Source of the DNA: JANSWP01 sp041941305 | GTDB taxonomy: Bacteria; Bacteroidota; Bacteroidia; Chitinophagales; Saprospiraceae | Direction of reading: 5' to 3' | NCBI GenBank assembly: GCA_041941305.1 | Contig: JBGTQJ010000046.1 | Coordinates: forward strand, 6,441 to 70,440 | Length of the DNA: 64,000 nt | In this document: positions 28,468 to 37,968 of the stretch, piece by piece | Layout: every line of letters begins with the position of its first letter | How positions within the stretch are numbered: position 1 is the first letter of the stretch | Notes under the pieces: generated by a model | The model's input: the letters and a program-made list of their open reading frames with translations, nothing else | The model's database searches: none | What the model was told of the DNA's origin: nothing | Made by a program: the position numbers and the translations under genes

Positions 28468-31400
28468 TTACTTTTTGCCTCCAAAATCAATCACCGCATA
28501 AACACAAGGAATCACCACCAACGTCAACAAAGTCGAAGTCACCAAACCGCCAATCACCGCCCATGCCATCGGCGCTCTCAAAGAGGCACTTTCTCCAAAA
28601 CCAAAAGTCAGCGGAAGCAATGCCAAAACAGTCGTCATACTCGTCATCAAAATGGGGCGAATCCGTTGTTGCCCGGCTTGGGCAATGGCATCGTATCGAC
28701 TCAGCCCGCCTCGTTTCAATTGATTGATGCGGTCAACGAGGATAATCGCATCATTGACCGCAATGCCGACCAGCATGATGATTCCGATGATTGCCATAAT
28801 ATTGAGTGGCGTTTGCAACCAATAAAAAGTGGCAATTGTACCCACGACCGCTAAGGGGATGGTCAATAAAATGGTAAAAGGATGTACCAGGGATTCGAAT
28901 TGCGAAGCCATCACCATGTACACCAAAATGATGGACAAAATCAATGAGAAACTCAAACTTTGCAAAGATTCCTGTCGGCGCGCTTCGTCCCCGACTACGG
29001 TCATGCTGTAATTTGGCGGACGGTCAATGTCTTTTAATTCGGTTCTTATTTTTTGAGCCAAAAACTCCAACGGAACTGCTTCATCTGCTTGCGCATACAC
29101 TTTCCCAATTCGACTTTGATTGCGACGATGAATTTCTCGGGCAGCTCTGGAAGTTTTTAAGGTGGCAATTTCATTGAGTCGATATTCTTTTTCGCCGCCT
29201 TTGATGGTCATTCCTTCGAAGGCTTTGATGCCTTGGTCGGGCAATTGGAGTTCGATATCAATCATTTCGCCTGCCTGTTCCAGGCGACCGACACTTTTTC
29301 CTTTGAGTTGGTCTTGAATTTGGGTCACGACATTATTCAAATCCAAATTATAGAGTCCCAATTTGAATCGGTCGAAGAATATTTCAACCTCCGGTGCGCC
29401 CTGTTCGATGGAGGTTCGGAGATTTAATAATTCGGGAATGGTCGCCATTTTTTCTCGGGCGGCTTCCGTCAAAGTTTCGATGGTTTCCAAATCTTCTCCT
29501 TTCACCTCCACCAATAACGGCGCTTCTTCCACTCGAAGAATACTGTTCAAAGAAGATACTTCCGGTGAAAAAGAAAGTTTGACGCCCGGAATTCCGGCGG
29601 TTGCTTCATCCAAAGCGGCAATCACTTTATGCGTCCCTAAACGAGTACTGTCAATCAAAGCGACCTCAACGGTGGCGGTATGTTCTCCCTGAAAAACGGC
29701 GGTTTGCCCTCCGCTTGGGTCAGTTTTTGGACCAATATGACTGTAAACAAATTTTAAATCATCGGCTAATCCTTCCTGAATAATTGCCTCCACATTGCCG
29801 ACCGTCGAAGCGGTTCTTTCAAGCACCGTTCCTTCGGGCATTTGCACGTCCATCTTAAATTTCTTGGTCGTCGCACTCGGCATAAATTCTGTTCCGATAG
29901 AAGGATAGATGTAATAAGCACCCGCCATCAACAATCCGGCAAGCAAAATCACGCTCCATCGAAATTTCAATAATCCTTTCAAAAATTGACCATATCCGGT
30001 GAGTTGAAATGACCTCGCTTGTGCGGGTAAAGTCCGATTTTTATAAAAGCGATGATACAACATGGGTATCACAAAAATCGCAACAAACAAAGAGGATAAT
30101 AAGGAAAATGCCACCGTCCAGGCCTGGTCTTTAAATAATTCTCCCGCCGCATCCTGTAAATAAATCACGGGCAGAAAAACGATGATGGTCGTCAGCGTGG
30201 AAGCAGTAATCGCTCCGCCAACTTCCGCCGTTCCGGTAATTGCGGCGGTTTTGGCATCTGCGCCCGATTCGTGATTTCTGAATATGTTTTCGAGCACGAC
30301 AATCGCATTATCTACCAACATTCCCGCACCCAAAGCCAATCCGCCCAAGGTCATGATATTGATGGTCAATTCATTAAAATACATCAAAGTGAAGGTGGCT
30401 ATAATGGAAATCGGAATGGCGATACTGATAATCAAAGTCGTCCCAAATCGGTGCAAAAAGAAGAATAAAACAATCACCGCCAATGCAATCCCCATCAATA
30501 AGGTTTCCTGCACTTCATCGACCGCATTTTTGATAAAAGTCCCCTGATTGGAAATGACTTCAAATTGATAGCCCGGCAAAGCACCTTGAATAGTCCCCAA
30601 GGCTTCCGAAATTTCTTCAACTGCCTTGACCGTATTGAATTTATTTTCTTTAAAAATCGACAATCCGATACATCGCCGACCGTTGATTCGGACAATATTT
30701 TTTGGGTCTTTATTGGTGAAGGTTGTTGAGGCTACGTCCTTTAAATAAATGGGTGCTTTTTTGTCGTTGCTCGTATTTTGGGCTGGTGGAGTTGCCTCTT
30801 CCGTTGGAATATTTTGCGTTTGTCCTTCTTTATATCCAATGATTAATTCATTAAAATCATCCTCCGTTTCCAGCATTCCGACTCCTTTGACGGTATAATT
30901 CAACCCCAAATCCTGAACACTGCCGCCTGAGATATTTTGATTATAACTTTGAATTTTTGAGGCAATCTCCTCCATCGTAATTTGATAAGCCTCCATTTTG
31001 TACGGCACTGGCTTAATCACGACTTCCTGCTCCAATTCACCCGAAAGCGAAACCTGTGCGACGCCCTCCAATCGAACCAACTCATTACTCAAATAATTTT
31101 CGCCAACTTTCCGCAATTCATTCAAATCACTAATCTCCGGATGGCTGATTCCAATCAACATAATTGGTGCACTATTCGGGTCGTATTGGGTGACGCTAAT
31201 CCGTTCTATCTCGCCTCCCTGATTAAAATCATTGAGCGATTTTTGTAAATCGAGGAATGCCTCATCCATATCTTTCTCCCAACTGTATTCCACCGTCAAT
31301 TGTGCCGAACCAATTCGAACCAAAGAAGAAACCTGAGTCACCCCTTGCTGACGCATGGTCAAGGCTTCAATTTGTTCGACGTATTGTTTTTCAATTTCCT

Positions 31401-31572
31401 CGGGCGCTTTTTCTCCGGCAACGATTTCCACAAAAAGGCGAGGCGAATTCAAATCAGGCAACAAATCAACGCCCAAGCGGGAATAGGAGATGTACCCTAA
31501 AATCCCAATACCCAAAATCGCCATCAGGATGGTTACCGGAAAATCAACCGCAAATTGTGTTAGTTTTTTCAT
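28468..31572 (-). CDS. RND efflux pump inner-membrane subunit
   Basis: A 1034-residue protein of standard AcrB/MdtB/CusA-type length. First helix FPVTILMAILGIGILGYISY; porter region with QGVTQVSSLVRIG; TM2-TM6 block with GMLVDNAIVVLENIF near residue 420, which carries the Asp of the proton relay; second-half helices SILVYMVMASQFESL and GIAVNDAIILVDRI. It pairs with the membrane-fusion lipoprotein and TolC encoded just upstream on the same strand, and probably with the second, ATPase-fused pump as a heteromer, as in MdtBC-type systems. Substrate range cannot be read. Gap to the fusion-protein gene is 139 nt and holds a large inverted repeat. Confidence 0.95.
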   Translation of the reverse strand: MKKLTQFAVDFPVTILMAILGIGILGYISYSRLGVDLLPDLNSPRLFVEIVAGEKAPEEIEKQYVEQIEALTMRQQGVTQVSSLVRIGSAQLTVEYSWEKDMDEAFLDLQKSLNDFNQGGEIERISVTQYDPNSAPIMLIGISHPEISDLNELRKVGENYLSNELVRLEGVAQVSLSGELEQEVVIKPVPYKMEAYQITMEEIASKIQSYNQNISGGSVQDLGLNYTVKGVGMLETEDDFNELIIGYKEGQTQNIPTEEATPPAQNTSNDKKAPIYLKDVASTTFTNKDPKNIVRINGRRCIGLSIFKENKFNTVKAVEEISEALGTIQGALPGYQFEVISNQGTFIKNAVDEVQETLLMGIALAVIVLFFFLHRFGTTLIISIAIPISIIATFTLMYFNELTINIMTLGGLALGAGMLVDNAIVVLENIFRNHESGADAKTAAITGTAEVGGAITASTLTTIIVFLPVIYLQDAAGELFKDQAWTVAFSLLSSLFVAIFVIPMLYHRFYKNRTLPAQARSFQLTGYGQFLKGLLKFRWSVILLAGLLMAGAYYIYPSIGTEFMPSATTKKFKMDVQMPEGTVLERTASTVGNVEAIIQEGLADDLKFVYSHIGPKTDPSGGQTAVFQGEHTATVEVALIDSTRLGTHKVIAALDEATAGIPGVKLSFSPEVSSLNSILRVEEAPLLVEVKGEDLETIETLTEAAREKMATIPELLNLRTSIEQGAPEVEIFFDRFKLGLYNLDLNNVVTQIQDQLKGKSVGRLEQAGEMIDIELQLPDQGIKAFEGMTIKGGEKEYRLNEIATLKTSRAAREIHRRNQSRIGKVYAQADEAVPLEFLAQKIRTELKDIDRPPNYSMTVVGDEARRQESLQSLSFSLILSIILVYMVMASQFESLVHPFTILLTIPLAVVGTIATFYWLQTPLNIMAIIGIIMLVGIAVNDAIILVDRINQLKRGGLSRYDAIAQAGQQRIRPILMTSMTTVLALLPLTFGFGESASLRAPMAWAVIGGLVTSTLLTLVVIPCVYAVIDFGGKK

Positions 31573-31598
31573 TTGAGTACTTTCACTTGACAGAACTA

Positions 31599-31701
31599 AG
31601 GTGATATCTTCGAGGAACGAGAAGGTGTCATCTTAGTTCGTTTCCCTTCGTCAGTTTATGTTCGTGAGATGACACCTCCTCATTCTTCGGAGATGTCACC
31701 T
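31599..31701. repeat. large inverted repeat between membrane-fusion and RND genes
   Basis: The arms run about 31599-31634 and 31666-31701 and match at most positions (shared words AGGTG, AGGTGTCATCT/AGATGACACCT). Each arm contains a small TTCG-centred fold. It lies in the gap between two same-direction genes of the efflux operon, where it could act as an attenuator or processing site. Confidence 0.65.
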
Positions 31702-31711
31702 CACTCGCTGC

Positions 31712-32767
31712 TTACTTCAAGACTTTCACTTTGGATTTATCCCGAAGGGTTTCAAAACCTTTGACGACCAATCTTTCATTTTCTTCCAGTCCGCTGATGA
31801 CTTCAATCATTTCGTCATTTTCAATTCCCGTTTCGATAATGCGTTCATAAGCTGTATTTTCTTCCACAACAAAAACCCGCTTTCCATTTTGGTCAGAGAT
31901 GATTATTTCTTTTGGAATAATGATAATGTCATTCTTCTCCTTCACTTTAATTAAAGTCTTTACAAACATTCCCGGACGAATTTTTAGATTCGGATTATTG
32001 AATCGAACTTTGGCTAAATACGTCCGCGTATTCACATCAATCGCGGGTGAAATTTCGCTAATCTTACCCGAAAGCGTATCGTCGGGCACACTGTAATTCG
32101 TGATTTGCACCCCTTGCCCAATCTTGATTTCATTCATCGTATTTTCGGGTAAGCTGACATCGATATACATTTTTGAATAATCCATGATTTTACCTAAAGG
32201 AGCGCCCACCTGAATTTGACTTTTTGGCGTATAATGCGGAAAATCGACAATCACTCCGGAAATCGGGATTTCCATTTTCATTTTCTTCAATCTGATTCGA
32301 GCATTTTCCAAATCATTTTTTGCCGTAATGACTTGGAGTTCGGCGTTTTTGAGTTCTGTTTCCGTCACCCCTCCTTTTTCAAATATGGATTGTTGTTTCT
32401 GATAGGTCTTTTCCGCCAACTCCAAATTCATTTCTTTCAGTTCCAAACTAATCCCATTCTCATATTCTTCATCAATGATTTCCATAAAGGGCTGCCCGGC
32501 TTTCACTCTGTCTCCGAGTTTATAGGGACGATTAAAGGCCGGATGATTTTTCAACAGAAATTCACCACCCAATTTGGCAGTCATTTCCATCTCTTTATTC
32601 GCCATCGCATTTCCAGTCGCGATGGTAAATCGAGAAAGATTATCGGTTTTTATTTGTATAACAGATACTGGTGCTGCAATATCAATGTTTGGGCTTTCTT
32701 CTTCCGGCTGGTCACATGCGAACAAAGTAAGCATGATTAGAGCTATTAGGTAAAGATGATTTTTCAC
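31712..32767 (-). CDS. RND membrane-fusion (periplasmic adaptor) lipoprotein
   Basis: A 351-residue protein. The start codon is GTG at 32767. A lipobox follows (LIALIMLTLFAC, Cys at about residue 18). The adaptor domains come in the usual order: barrel-sandwich half GDRVKAGQPFMEIID, a helical hairpin (ISLELKEMNLELAEKTYQKQ and ITAKNDLENARIRLKKMKM), the second half MEIPISGVIVDFPHYTPK, a beta-barrel (YIDVSLPENTMNEIKIGQG), and a membrane-proximal domain (NERLVVKGFETLRDKSKVKV). It bridges the RND pump and TolC across the periplasm. It is one gene upstream of the pump and one downstream of TolC. Confidence 0.95.
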   Translation of the reverse strand: MKNHLYLIALIMLTLFACDQPEEESPNIDIAAPVSVIQIKTDNLSRFTIATGNAMANKEMEMTAKLGGEFLLKNHPAFNRPYKLGDRVKAGQPFMEIIDEEYENGISLELKEMNLELAEKTYQKQQSIFEKGGVTETELKNAELQVITAKNDLENARIRLKKMKMEIPISGVIVDFPHYTPKSQIQVGAPLGKIMDYSKMYIDVSLPENTMNEIKIGQGVQITNYSVPDDTLSGKISEISPAIDVNTRTYLAKVRFNNPNLKIRPGMFVKTLIKVKEKNDIIIIPKEIIISDQNGKRVFVVEENTAYERIIETGIENDEMIEVISGLEENERLVVKGFETLRDKSKVKVLK

Positions 32768-32800
32768 TATAGTTTATTTTAAATTTTGTCTCTAAAAAAC

Positions 32801-32887
32801 CGTAACAAGCCGATGTCTCCTGAAAGGGACTCGGCGGGCTTAACACCGAGCCGCCGAGTCCCCTTCGGGAGACATCGGCTTATTACG
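32801..32887. repeat. large near-perfect inverted repeat between TolC and membrane-fusion genes
   Basis: Arms of 37 nt (32801-32837 and 32851-32887) differ at three positions. The arm contains AGCCGATGTCTCC and GGACTCGGCGG. Loop sequence GCTTAACACCGAG can itself fold back. It lies between two same-direction genes, so it is not simply an end-of-operon terminator. Confidence 0.85.
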
Positions 32888-32900
32888 AAGGCTATTGGCT

Positions 32901-34400
32901 TTATTTCCTTGGCAATGCAGGCGAAACAGGTTCCTGCTTTTCCCAATCATACAAAGTCAATATCTTGAGATCAAGTAATTGCGTTTTATAATTGATTAAA
33001 GAACGAGCCAATTCAATTTTCTTAGTTGACAATTGTGTTTGAAATTGATTCAAATCAATACCGGACAAGTCGCCATTGACGTATCTTTCTAAATTGATAT
33101 CGTAGGTACGCTCCGCATTTTCTACATTCTTTCTGGCAATTTCGATTCGAGGCATTTGGGTTTGGACACTTCGAAAAGCTCGGCGAATATCCATTCTGAT
33201 TTGTATTTGGTCTTGTTCCAATTCCAATTGTTGCGTTTTCATAGAGACTTCCTGCGCCTGAATGCGTGCATTGCGTTCGCCCCAGTCCCAAATTGGAATA
33301 TTGACGGATACGCCAATACTAGGATTGCTGGTAGGAGAATTATACACCTTTCCAAAATCTTCATTGTCTCCAAAAATACCGAGGGTCATTTGAACATCCG
33401 CTCTAAATTCATTCATGGATTTTACTCTTTCCATTTCGAAAAGGGATTTGTCAATATTGATTTGTCGCTGCTTCAATTCCATTCGTGAATCCAATGCATA
33501 TTCAATTGCTTTCTCCAGGTCAATCAAAACTTCCTGGGCATCCAATTCTGTAATCAACTGAATATCTGCATTCAAATCCATCCCGATTTCCCTTTTGAAG
33601 GTTTCTTCCGCGTTCGCTAACACCAACTCATTGTCTTGAACGGATAGCTGGGCATTTGCAAAGTTTAATTCTGCCTGATACAATTCTTCTTCAGCCAATA
33701 ATCCAGCTTCCACCTTGTTTTTGACTATTTCAAAATTTTCTGTTGTGTTTTTCAATTCATCCTGTGAAATATCCAGGTTCAATTGAGCCAGATAAACTTC
33801 AAAAAATTGGGTGGTAATCGTTTTTTCCAGGGTCAATCGTTGGATAGAATATTCCAAATTGGCATTCTCAAAATTGAGCTCCAATTCGTCCAGTGCCATT
33901 CGCCGACGGTTGTAGGTGAATAGCGGTTGATTGAGCACGAGGTATAGATTATTGTAGTAAGCTTTATTAGAATTTTCACCAAAATTGGCAATCTCGGTTT
34001 TGTTATTACGCCAACTAAAAGTATTAAATAATCCAATTGAGCCATCGGTTGCCAAAATCGGTTGCTCTACCTGAAAGGTTCCTGAAGAATACGTCTCTTC
34101 ATTCGTAAACCATTGTGAAAATTGATTGTCAAATCTTCTGGTATTGCTATAGTTGAATGGATTGAGCGTTAGTGAAAATCGAGATTTTAAAGAAGCTCTT
34201 TCAGCCCTCAAACTGTGTTGGTATTGTTCAATATTTAACAAGGAGCGCTGGATGGAAGGACTTCCAGATTCCGCAATTTCTAAAGCAGCCTGCAAGGTCA
34301 ATGGTGTTTGTCCATTCAGAGAATAATTTGAGGTGAAGCACAGACCACACAATCCGACTGAAAAAAAGCGTAAAAAGCTAACAAGTAGGTGTCTCTTCAT
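32901..34400 (-). CDS. TolC-family outer-membrane efflux protein
   Basis: A 499-residue protein with signal peptide (LRFFSVGLCGLCFTSNYSLN, cleavage near residue 30). The TolC repeat begins PLTLQAALEIAESGSPSIQRS; a second helical half starts near residue 295 (DLEKAIEYALDSRMELKQRQ). Long coiled coils (ENFEIVKNKVEAGLLAEEEL and RKNVENAERTYDINLERYVN) form the periplasmic channel and the sequence SVNIPIWDWGERNARI is the common beta-strand return. It forms the exit duct for the RND pumps. The gene order TolC, adaptor, RND is a full tripartite pump. Confidence 0.95.
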   Translation of the reverse strand: MKRHLLVSFLRFFSVGLCGLCFTSNYSLNGQTPLTLQAALEIAESGSPSIQRSLLNIEQYQHSLRAERASLKSRFSLTLNPFNYSNTRRFDNQFSQWFTNEETYSSGTFQVEQPILATDGSIGLFNTFSWRNNKTEIANFGENSNKAYYNNLYLVLNQPLFTYNRRRMALDELELNFENANLEYSIQRLTLEKTITTQFFEVYLAQLNLDISQDELKNTTENFEIVKNKVEAGLLAEEELYQAELNFANAQLSVQDNELVLANAEETFKREIGMDLNADIQLITELDAQEVLIDLEKAIEYALDSRMELKQRQINIDKSLFEMERVKSMNEFRADVQMTLGIFGDNEDFGKVYNSPTSNPSIGVSVNIPIWDWGERNARIQAQEVSMKTQQLELEQDQIQIRMDIRRAFRSVQTQMPRIEIARKNVENAERTYDINLERYVNGDLSGIDLNQFQTQLSTKKIELARSLINYKTQLLDLKILTLYDWEKQEPVSPALPRK

Positions 34401-34427
34401 AATTGTTGATTGTTTTCTTTTTTTTAA

Positions 34428-34517
34428 GAGATCGCTTCGCTGTCAGAGCTTAGATCGCTTCGCTATCGGAGTTCAGAGACTCAGACAGTGTCTGACCTCC
34501 GACAGCGAAGCGATCCT
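34428..34517. repeat. inverted and direct repeats between ABC permease and TolC genes
   Basis: The word ATCGCTTCGCT occurs twice in direct orientation (near 34431 and 34454) and its complement AGCGAAGCGAT occurs near 34505. The second direct copy and the inverted copy form a palindrome of about 27-nt arms around GAGACTCAGACAGTGTC. It lies between same-direction genes. A T-rich run (34420-34425) lies on its 3' side for minus-strand transcripts. Confidence 0.7.
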
Positions 34518-34571
34518 ACATTGAACCTCTTTAAATTTTATTATCTCATTTCACTCGAAAAACCGATATCA

Positions 34572-37500
34572 TCAATCCATTTTTACCAATTTGATAGCAT
34601 CGGCAAAAACAGCTCGTAGTTTGGTTTCATTACTCAAGGAAATGGTGACCGTATCGGAACTGAAAGAATAATCCCCTAAAGCTGTCCACCCTTCAGGGCT
34701 TTGCCTGCTCAGCTCTATTTTGGGGTGGTCTGTTCCATTCTGGTGCGGAATTGTAAACTGATAGCTTCCACGTTGTTCCCGATTCCAATTGAATGAATCA
34801 TCTTTGTAAACATGATAGAATACATCATATCGACCAGGCTCTACAATCGGAATGTTCCATTTAGCTTCCTTAGAGCCATCCCCAGCTTTTATGTAAAAAG
34901 CAGAGCGAATAAATTCTCCAAAAAATTCGTCGCTGGTGGTGGCTGTCCAATTTAATGGCGCACGCCAAACTCGTGTTCCTTTGTATTTAAAACCTTCATC
35001 TTCTTTGGGTTTTATCCATTTTCGCAATCGACTAACTTCTTCAAAATGAGTAAAATCAAATTCCTGATTTTCATTATCTACAATGATTTCTCCCTTATTG
35101 ACCAATACCAGAGGCTCTTCAATAATGGACTCCCCTTCAAATGCATTTTTTGCATTACTCTTGGCGATTTGTTCAAAATTGTATTCAATTTGATTGGGTA
35201 AATTGCCTGAACTTAATGTGTTGAAATGAATGCCTGTAGGTTCCTCTACCGTTAGGTAATAAGCTTCTTTGGTTTGTCCAGCCTCCAGATAAAGTAATTT
35301 GTCTGTGTTTTCATTAGGGTGTAAAGCAGCTTTTATAACCCCTTCAGAACTGCCATCGTTGGTCACTGTAAAACTGACCCTAATCATTTCTCTATTACCA
35401 GCCAACACTTTTTCAGCTATTGGTGTACTGATACGATATCTGGACAATTGAATTTTATTAAACCATTTATCCATGTGTCCGGACAAATCCACCCCAAATT
35501 CCTTGTACAATCGTTCATTAAAATCTTCAAAAGGCAGGTTTTGAAAGCGGGTTTCCTCTAATAAATCTCCGATAAAGTCTCTGAATTGATCTGTGTTGGC
35601 CTTAGCCTGGATTAAGGAAAACAGGGTCTCTCCTTTTAATTCAATGACATTATCAATTAATTCTTTGTTTTCTTTTAAATTTAAAACTTCAGCAAAGGTT
35701 TTTTCTTGCAAAACCATATTCGCCAGTTCATTTTGAGTACTTCCACTATATCTTCTAACCCAACCAGGTTCCGAACCTTCACTTCCTCTTAGATAAGATT
35801 CAAACACCCGATTAAGAACTGGCCAATCCTCCGAATCGAGGTTGTTGCTCATTTCATAAAACTGTACGAATTGATAATAAGGATTAATGGACTCTTCAAC
35901 CGTCACCTGATTATTTCTCCAATCCGTATCTATATCCTTGAATTCGTAAAACATATCCAAAAATCGATTCAATACGGATAATTGAATTTCTTTCGGAGTC
36001 TTGTTTCTGTTTCTTCCCCATCTTTTCATTCGTTTTGCGTAGCCATTAAAATCATTCCTTCGGTCGAATAATCCTTTTTCTGGAAAATAAACCAGTCCTG
36101 GCTGGTTGGTCTGATGAATAGATGTCCAGCTTCGATCAAATGATTTGAATTGTCCGGGAACTTCTACAATGGAAAATTCTTTGAAAGGGTATTTCAAACC
36201 CGTCTTCCGTTCATAATCCTGAAGACGTTCTAATATGATGGAAGGTATGGTATCTCGGATTTCATCCAGAGCATCCACAAAATAATCATGTCCTTCAATA
36301 TGATAAACTGAAAATTCAAGACTATCCGCTTGCAAGCTTTTCTTTTCGTATTTGCCAATGGATAGTGATAGATGTGGAAGGGCATAGTCCCGCTCAAACA
36401 TATAAGTATGCGCCCCTGTTTCTTCGCGTTGGCCTGGAGAAATTGGTATCAACCCCGGCAAAGTTTTTACCCTTAATTGGTAATCAATAAAATCTTTGCG
36501 AAACCAGGAGGCACTTTCAGTACTATATCCAACACCTGATTGAAGATACCATTGAGCTTCCTGGGTCAATAGCAAAAAATCAGGATGAATAAATGCATAT
36601 CTTTTCCCTATGTCAAATAAGTCTTGATCTGGTTGTCTTTCGAACTTTTGTTTTTGGTCGATATCAATAAACATGGCATTTTCGTCAATAGTGCCAGAGT
36701 AATTCAACTGGAGATTGATATTTGCGCCTGCTGGAATTATCGAATCAAATTGAACCAATAAAAGTTGTAGCTTTCTTTCGTATTGGATGGCTTGTCCATC
36801 GACTTTGACCTCTGTCACATTAAGACCTGGATTTAAATTAAAAACAAACGCTTGACTCTCCGCTCTGGTCTTTCCCATAATGTTGGCCTCAACACTTATC
36901 CCATCAGCTTTTTGGGTCAAAAATAGGTCATGTTCATCGATGTCAATTTGAGCAAAAGAAAGGTACTCATTATTTAGTGCAATCATTTGCTCTGGAAGTT
37001 CTACACTTTTATGGTAACGATTCAAATGCTGATTCCCCAAATAGATCCCACTACCTAAAAAAGCCAATGCCAATATCCCGGACATATAATTTTGAAACCT
37101 GGATTGAGGAAGCCGTTTTAACAACAACACGGATATGAATAAAAATCCAAGACCAAAACAGGTGTACATCGTCCGCAATGTCCAAATGGTTTCCCAATCT
37201 CCAAAGCCAGTAATTTGTGAATGAAACATGGGCAGATAAAAAGCCATGTAATCATAGAGGTAATTATGTGAACTTTTCAGGTAGATTAAACTGGACAGAA
37301 TGTACCCAATTAGTAGGACAAAAGTTAAAGCCTGGTTACGGATAATGCCCATCATTAAAGAAGACAAACCTATGATGAATACCAAAGTAGGAACAGAAAT
37401 CAACAAGGGATAATACAAAAATGCCTGCCAGTCGATATAAGTATCTTTTGCTAAAGAATTGAATATCAGGCTTAATGTTAAAGCTGCTATATTAACAATT

Positions 37501-37850
37501 AGAAAAATAGACAAGATACTCCACGCTTTGCCCAACACATAACTTGCATTACTCATGTTGCGCGTGTAAAAAACCTCTGTGGTATCCTGCTTGCGATCTC
37601 TCTTGATAAATTCTGAAGACAGGAAAACGGCAATAATGGCTGATCCAATATTTAAAATAAATATCGCTACATAGGGAATATTGGAAGCAACGGCTCTATA
37701 AATCCAAGTTTGATCACCTACAGCAGAGATTTCTCCCATATTAAAGCCAAAGACAAAAAACAGCGTCAATATGGTGAATATTCGAAAAAACCAGCTCCGC
37801 AGCAGGACTTTCCGTTCGTATTTTGCTATAGTAAAAAATGTTGAAAACAT
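34572..37850 (-). CDS. Giant ABC transporter permease with inactive M1-peptidase-like and golvesin-like ectodomains
   Basis: A 1092-residue protein. Residues 1-270 hold about six to seven helices of an ABC-2 permease (for example NIPYVAIFILNIGSAIIAVF and PLLISVPTLVFIIGLSSLM) and residues 255-280 a further helix. From about 300 on the protein is extracytoplasmic and resembles the M1-aminopeptidase-like ectodomain of ABC permease/M1 proteins (a beta-sandwich with LNYSGTIDENAMFID, then PYQFVQFYEMSNN-type helices), but I see no HExxH zinc motif, so peptidase activity is doubtful. The last 130 residues resemble a golvesin-type domain (VEPGRYDVFYHVYKDDSFNW, GSYQFTIPH, AVFADAIKLVKMD). The ATPase gene follows upstream with a 114-nt gap, so the two form an exporter. 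Confidence 0.85.
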   Translation of the reverse strand: MFSTFFTIAKYERKVLLRSWFFRIFTILTLFFVFGFNMGEISAVGDQTWIYRAVASNIPYVAIFILNIGSAIIAVFLSSEFIKRDRKQDTTEVFYTRNMSNASYVLGKAWSILSIFLIVNIAALTLSLIFNSLAKDTYIDWQAFLYYPLLISVPTLVFIIGLSSLMMGIIRNQALTFVLLIGYILSSLIYLKSSHNYLYDYMAFYLPMFHSQITGFGDWETIWTLRTMYTCFGLGFLFISVLLLKRLPQSRFQNYMSGILALAFLGSGIYLGNQHLNRYHKSVELPEQMIALNNEYLSFAQIDIDEHDLFLTQKADGISVEANIMGKTRAESQAFVFNLNPGLNVTEVKVDGQAIQYERKLQLLLVQFDSIIPAGANINLQLNYSGTIDENAMFIDIDQKQKFERQPDQDLFDIGKRYAFIHPDFLLLTQEAQWYLQSGVGYSTESASWFRKDFIDYQLRVKTLPGLIPISPGQREETGAHTYMFERDYALPHLSLSIGKYEKKSLQADSLEFSVYHIEGHDYFVDALDEIRDTIPSIILERLQDYERKTGLKYPFKEFSIVEVPGQFKSFDRSWTSIHQTNQPGLVYFPEKGLFDRRNDFNGYAKRMKRWGRNRNKTPKEIQLSVLNRFLDMFYEFKDIDTDWRNNQVTVEESINPYYQFVQFYEMSNNLDSEDWPVLNRVFESYLRGSEGSEPGWVRRYSGSTQNELANMVLQEKTFAEVLNLKENKELIDNVIELKGETLFSLIQAKANTDQFRDFIGDLLEETRFQNLPFEDFNERLYKEFGVDLSGHMDKWFNKIQLSRYRISTPIAEKVLAGNREMIRVSFTVTNDGSSEGVIKAALHPNENTDKLLYLEAGQTKEAYYLTVEEPTGIHFNTLSSGNLPNQIEYNFEQIAKSNAKNAFEGESIIEEPLVLVNKGEIIVDNENQEFDFTHFEEVSRLRKWIKPKEDEGFKYKGTRVWRAPLNWTATTSDEFFGEFIRSAFYIKAGDGSKEAKWNIPIVEPGRYDVFYHVYKDDSFNWNREQRGSYQFTIPHQNGTDHPKIELSRQSPEGWTALGDYSFSSDTVTISLSNETKLRAVFADAIKLVKMD

Positions 37851-37880
37851 TTTAATATTGTTTCAAGTCTTCAAAAACTC

Positions 37881-37968
37881 GCCGCCTTCGGCGGCTCGTG
37901 GGGATTTTAAAGGGAAAAGCGATAAATAATTTGCTTCAAAGCAAATTATTTATCGCTTTTCCCTTTAA
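37881..37968. repeat. composite palindromic element, copy 3
   Basis: GC-rich hairpin 37881-37895 (arms GCCGCC and GGCGGC, loop TTC), 11-nt spacer with TGGGGA, then a perfect palindrome 37907-37968 with 30-nt arms and a 2-nt loop. The arm begins TTAAAGGGAAAAGCGATAAA. The right end overlaps the last codon and stop of the ATPase gene (37965), so insertion or growth of the palindrome may have moved that stop. Confidence 0.75.
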
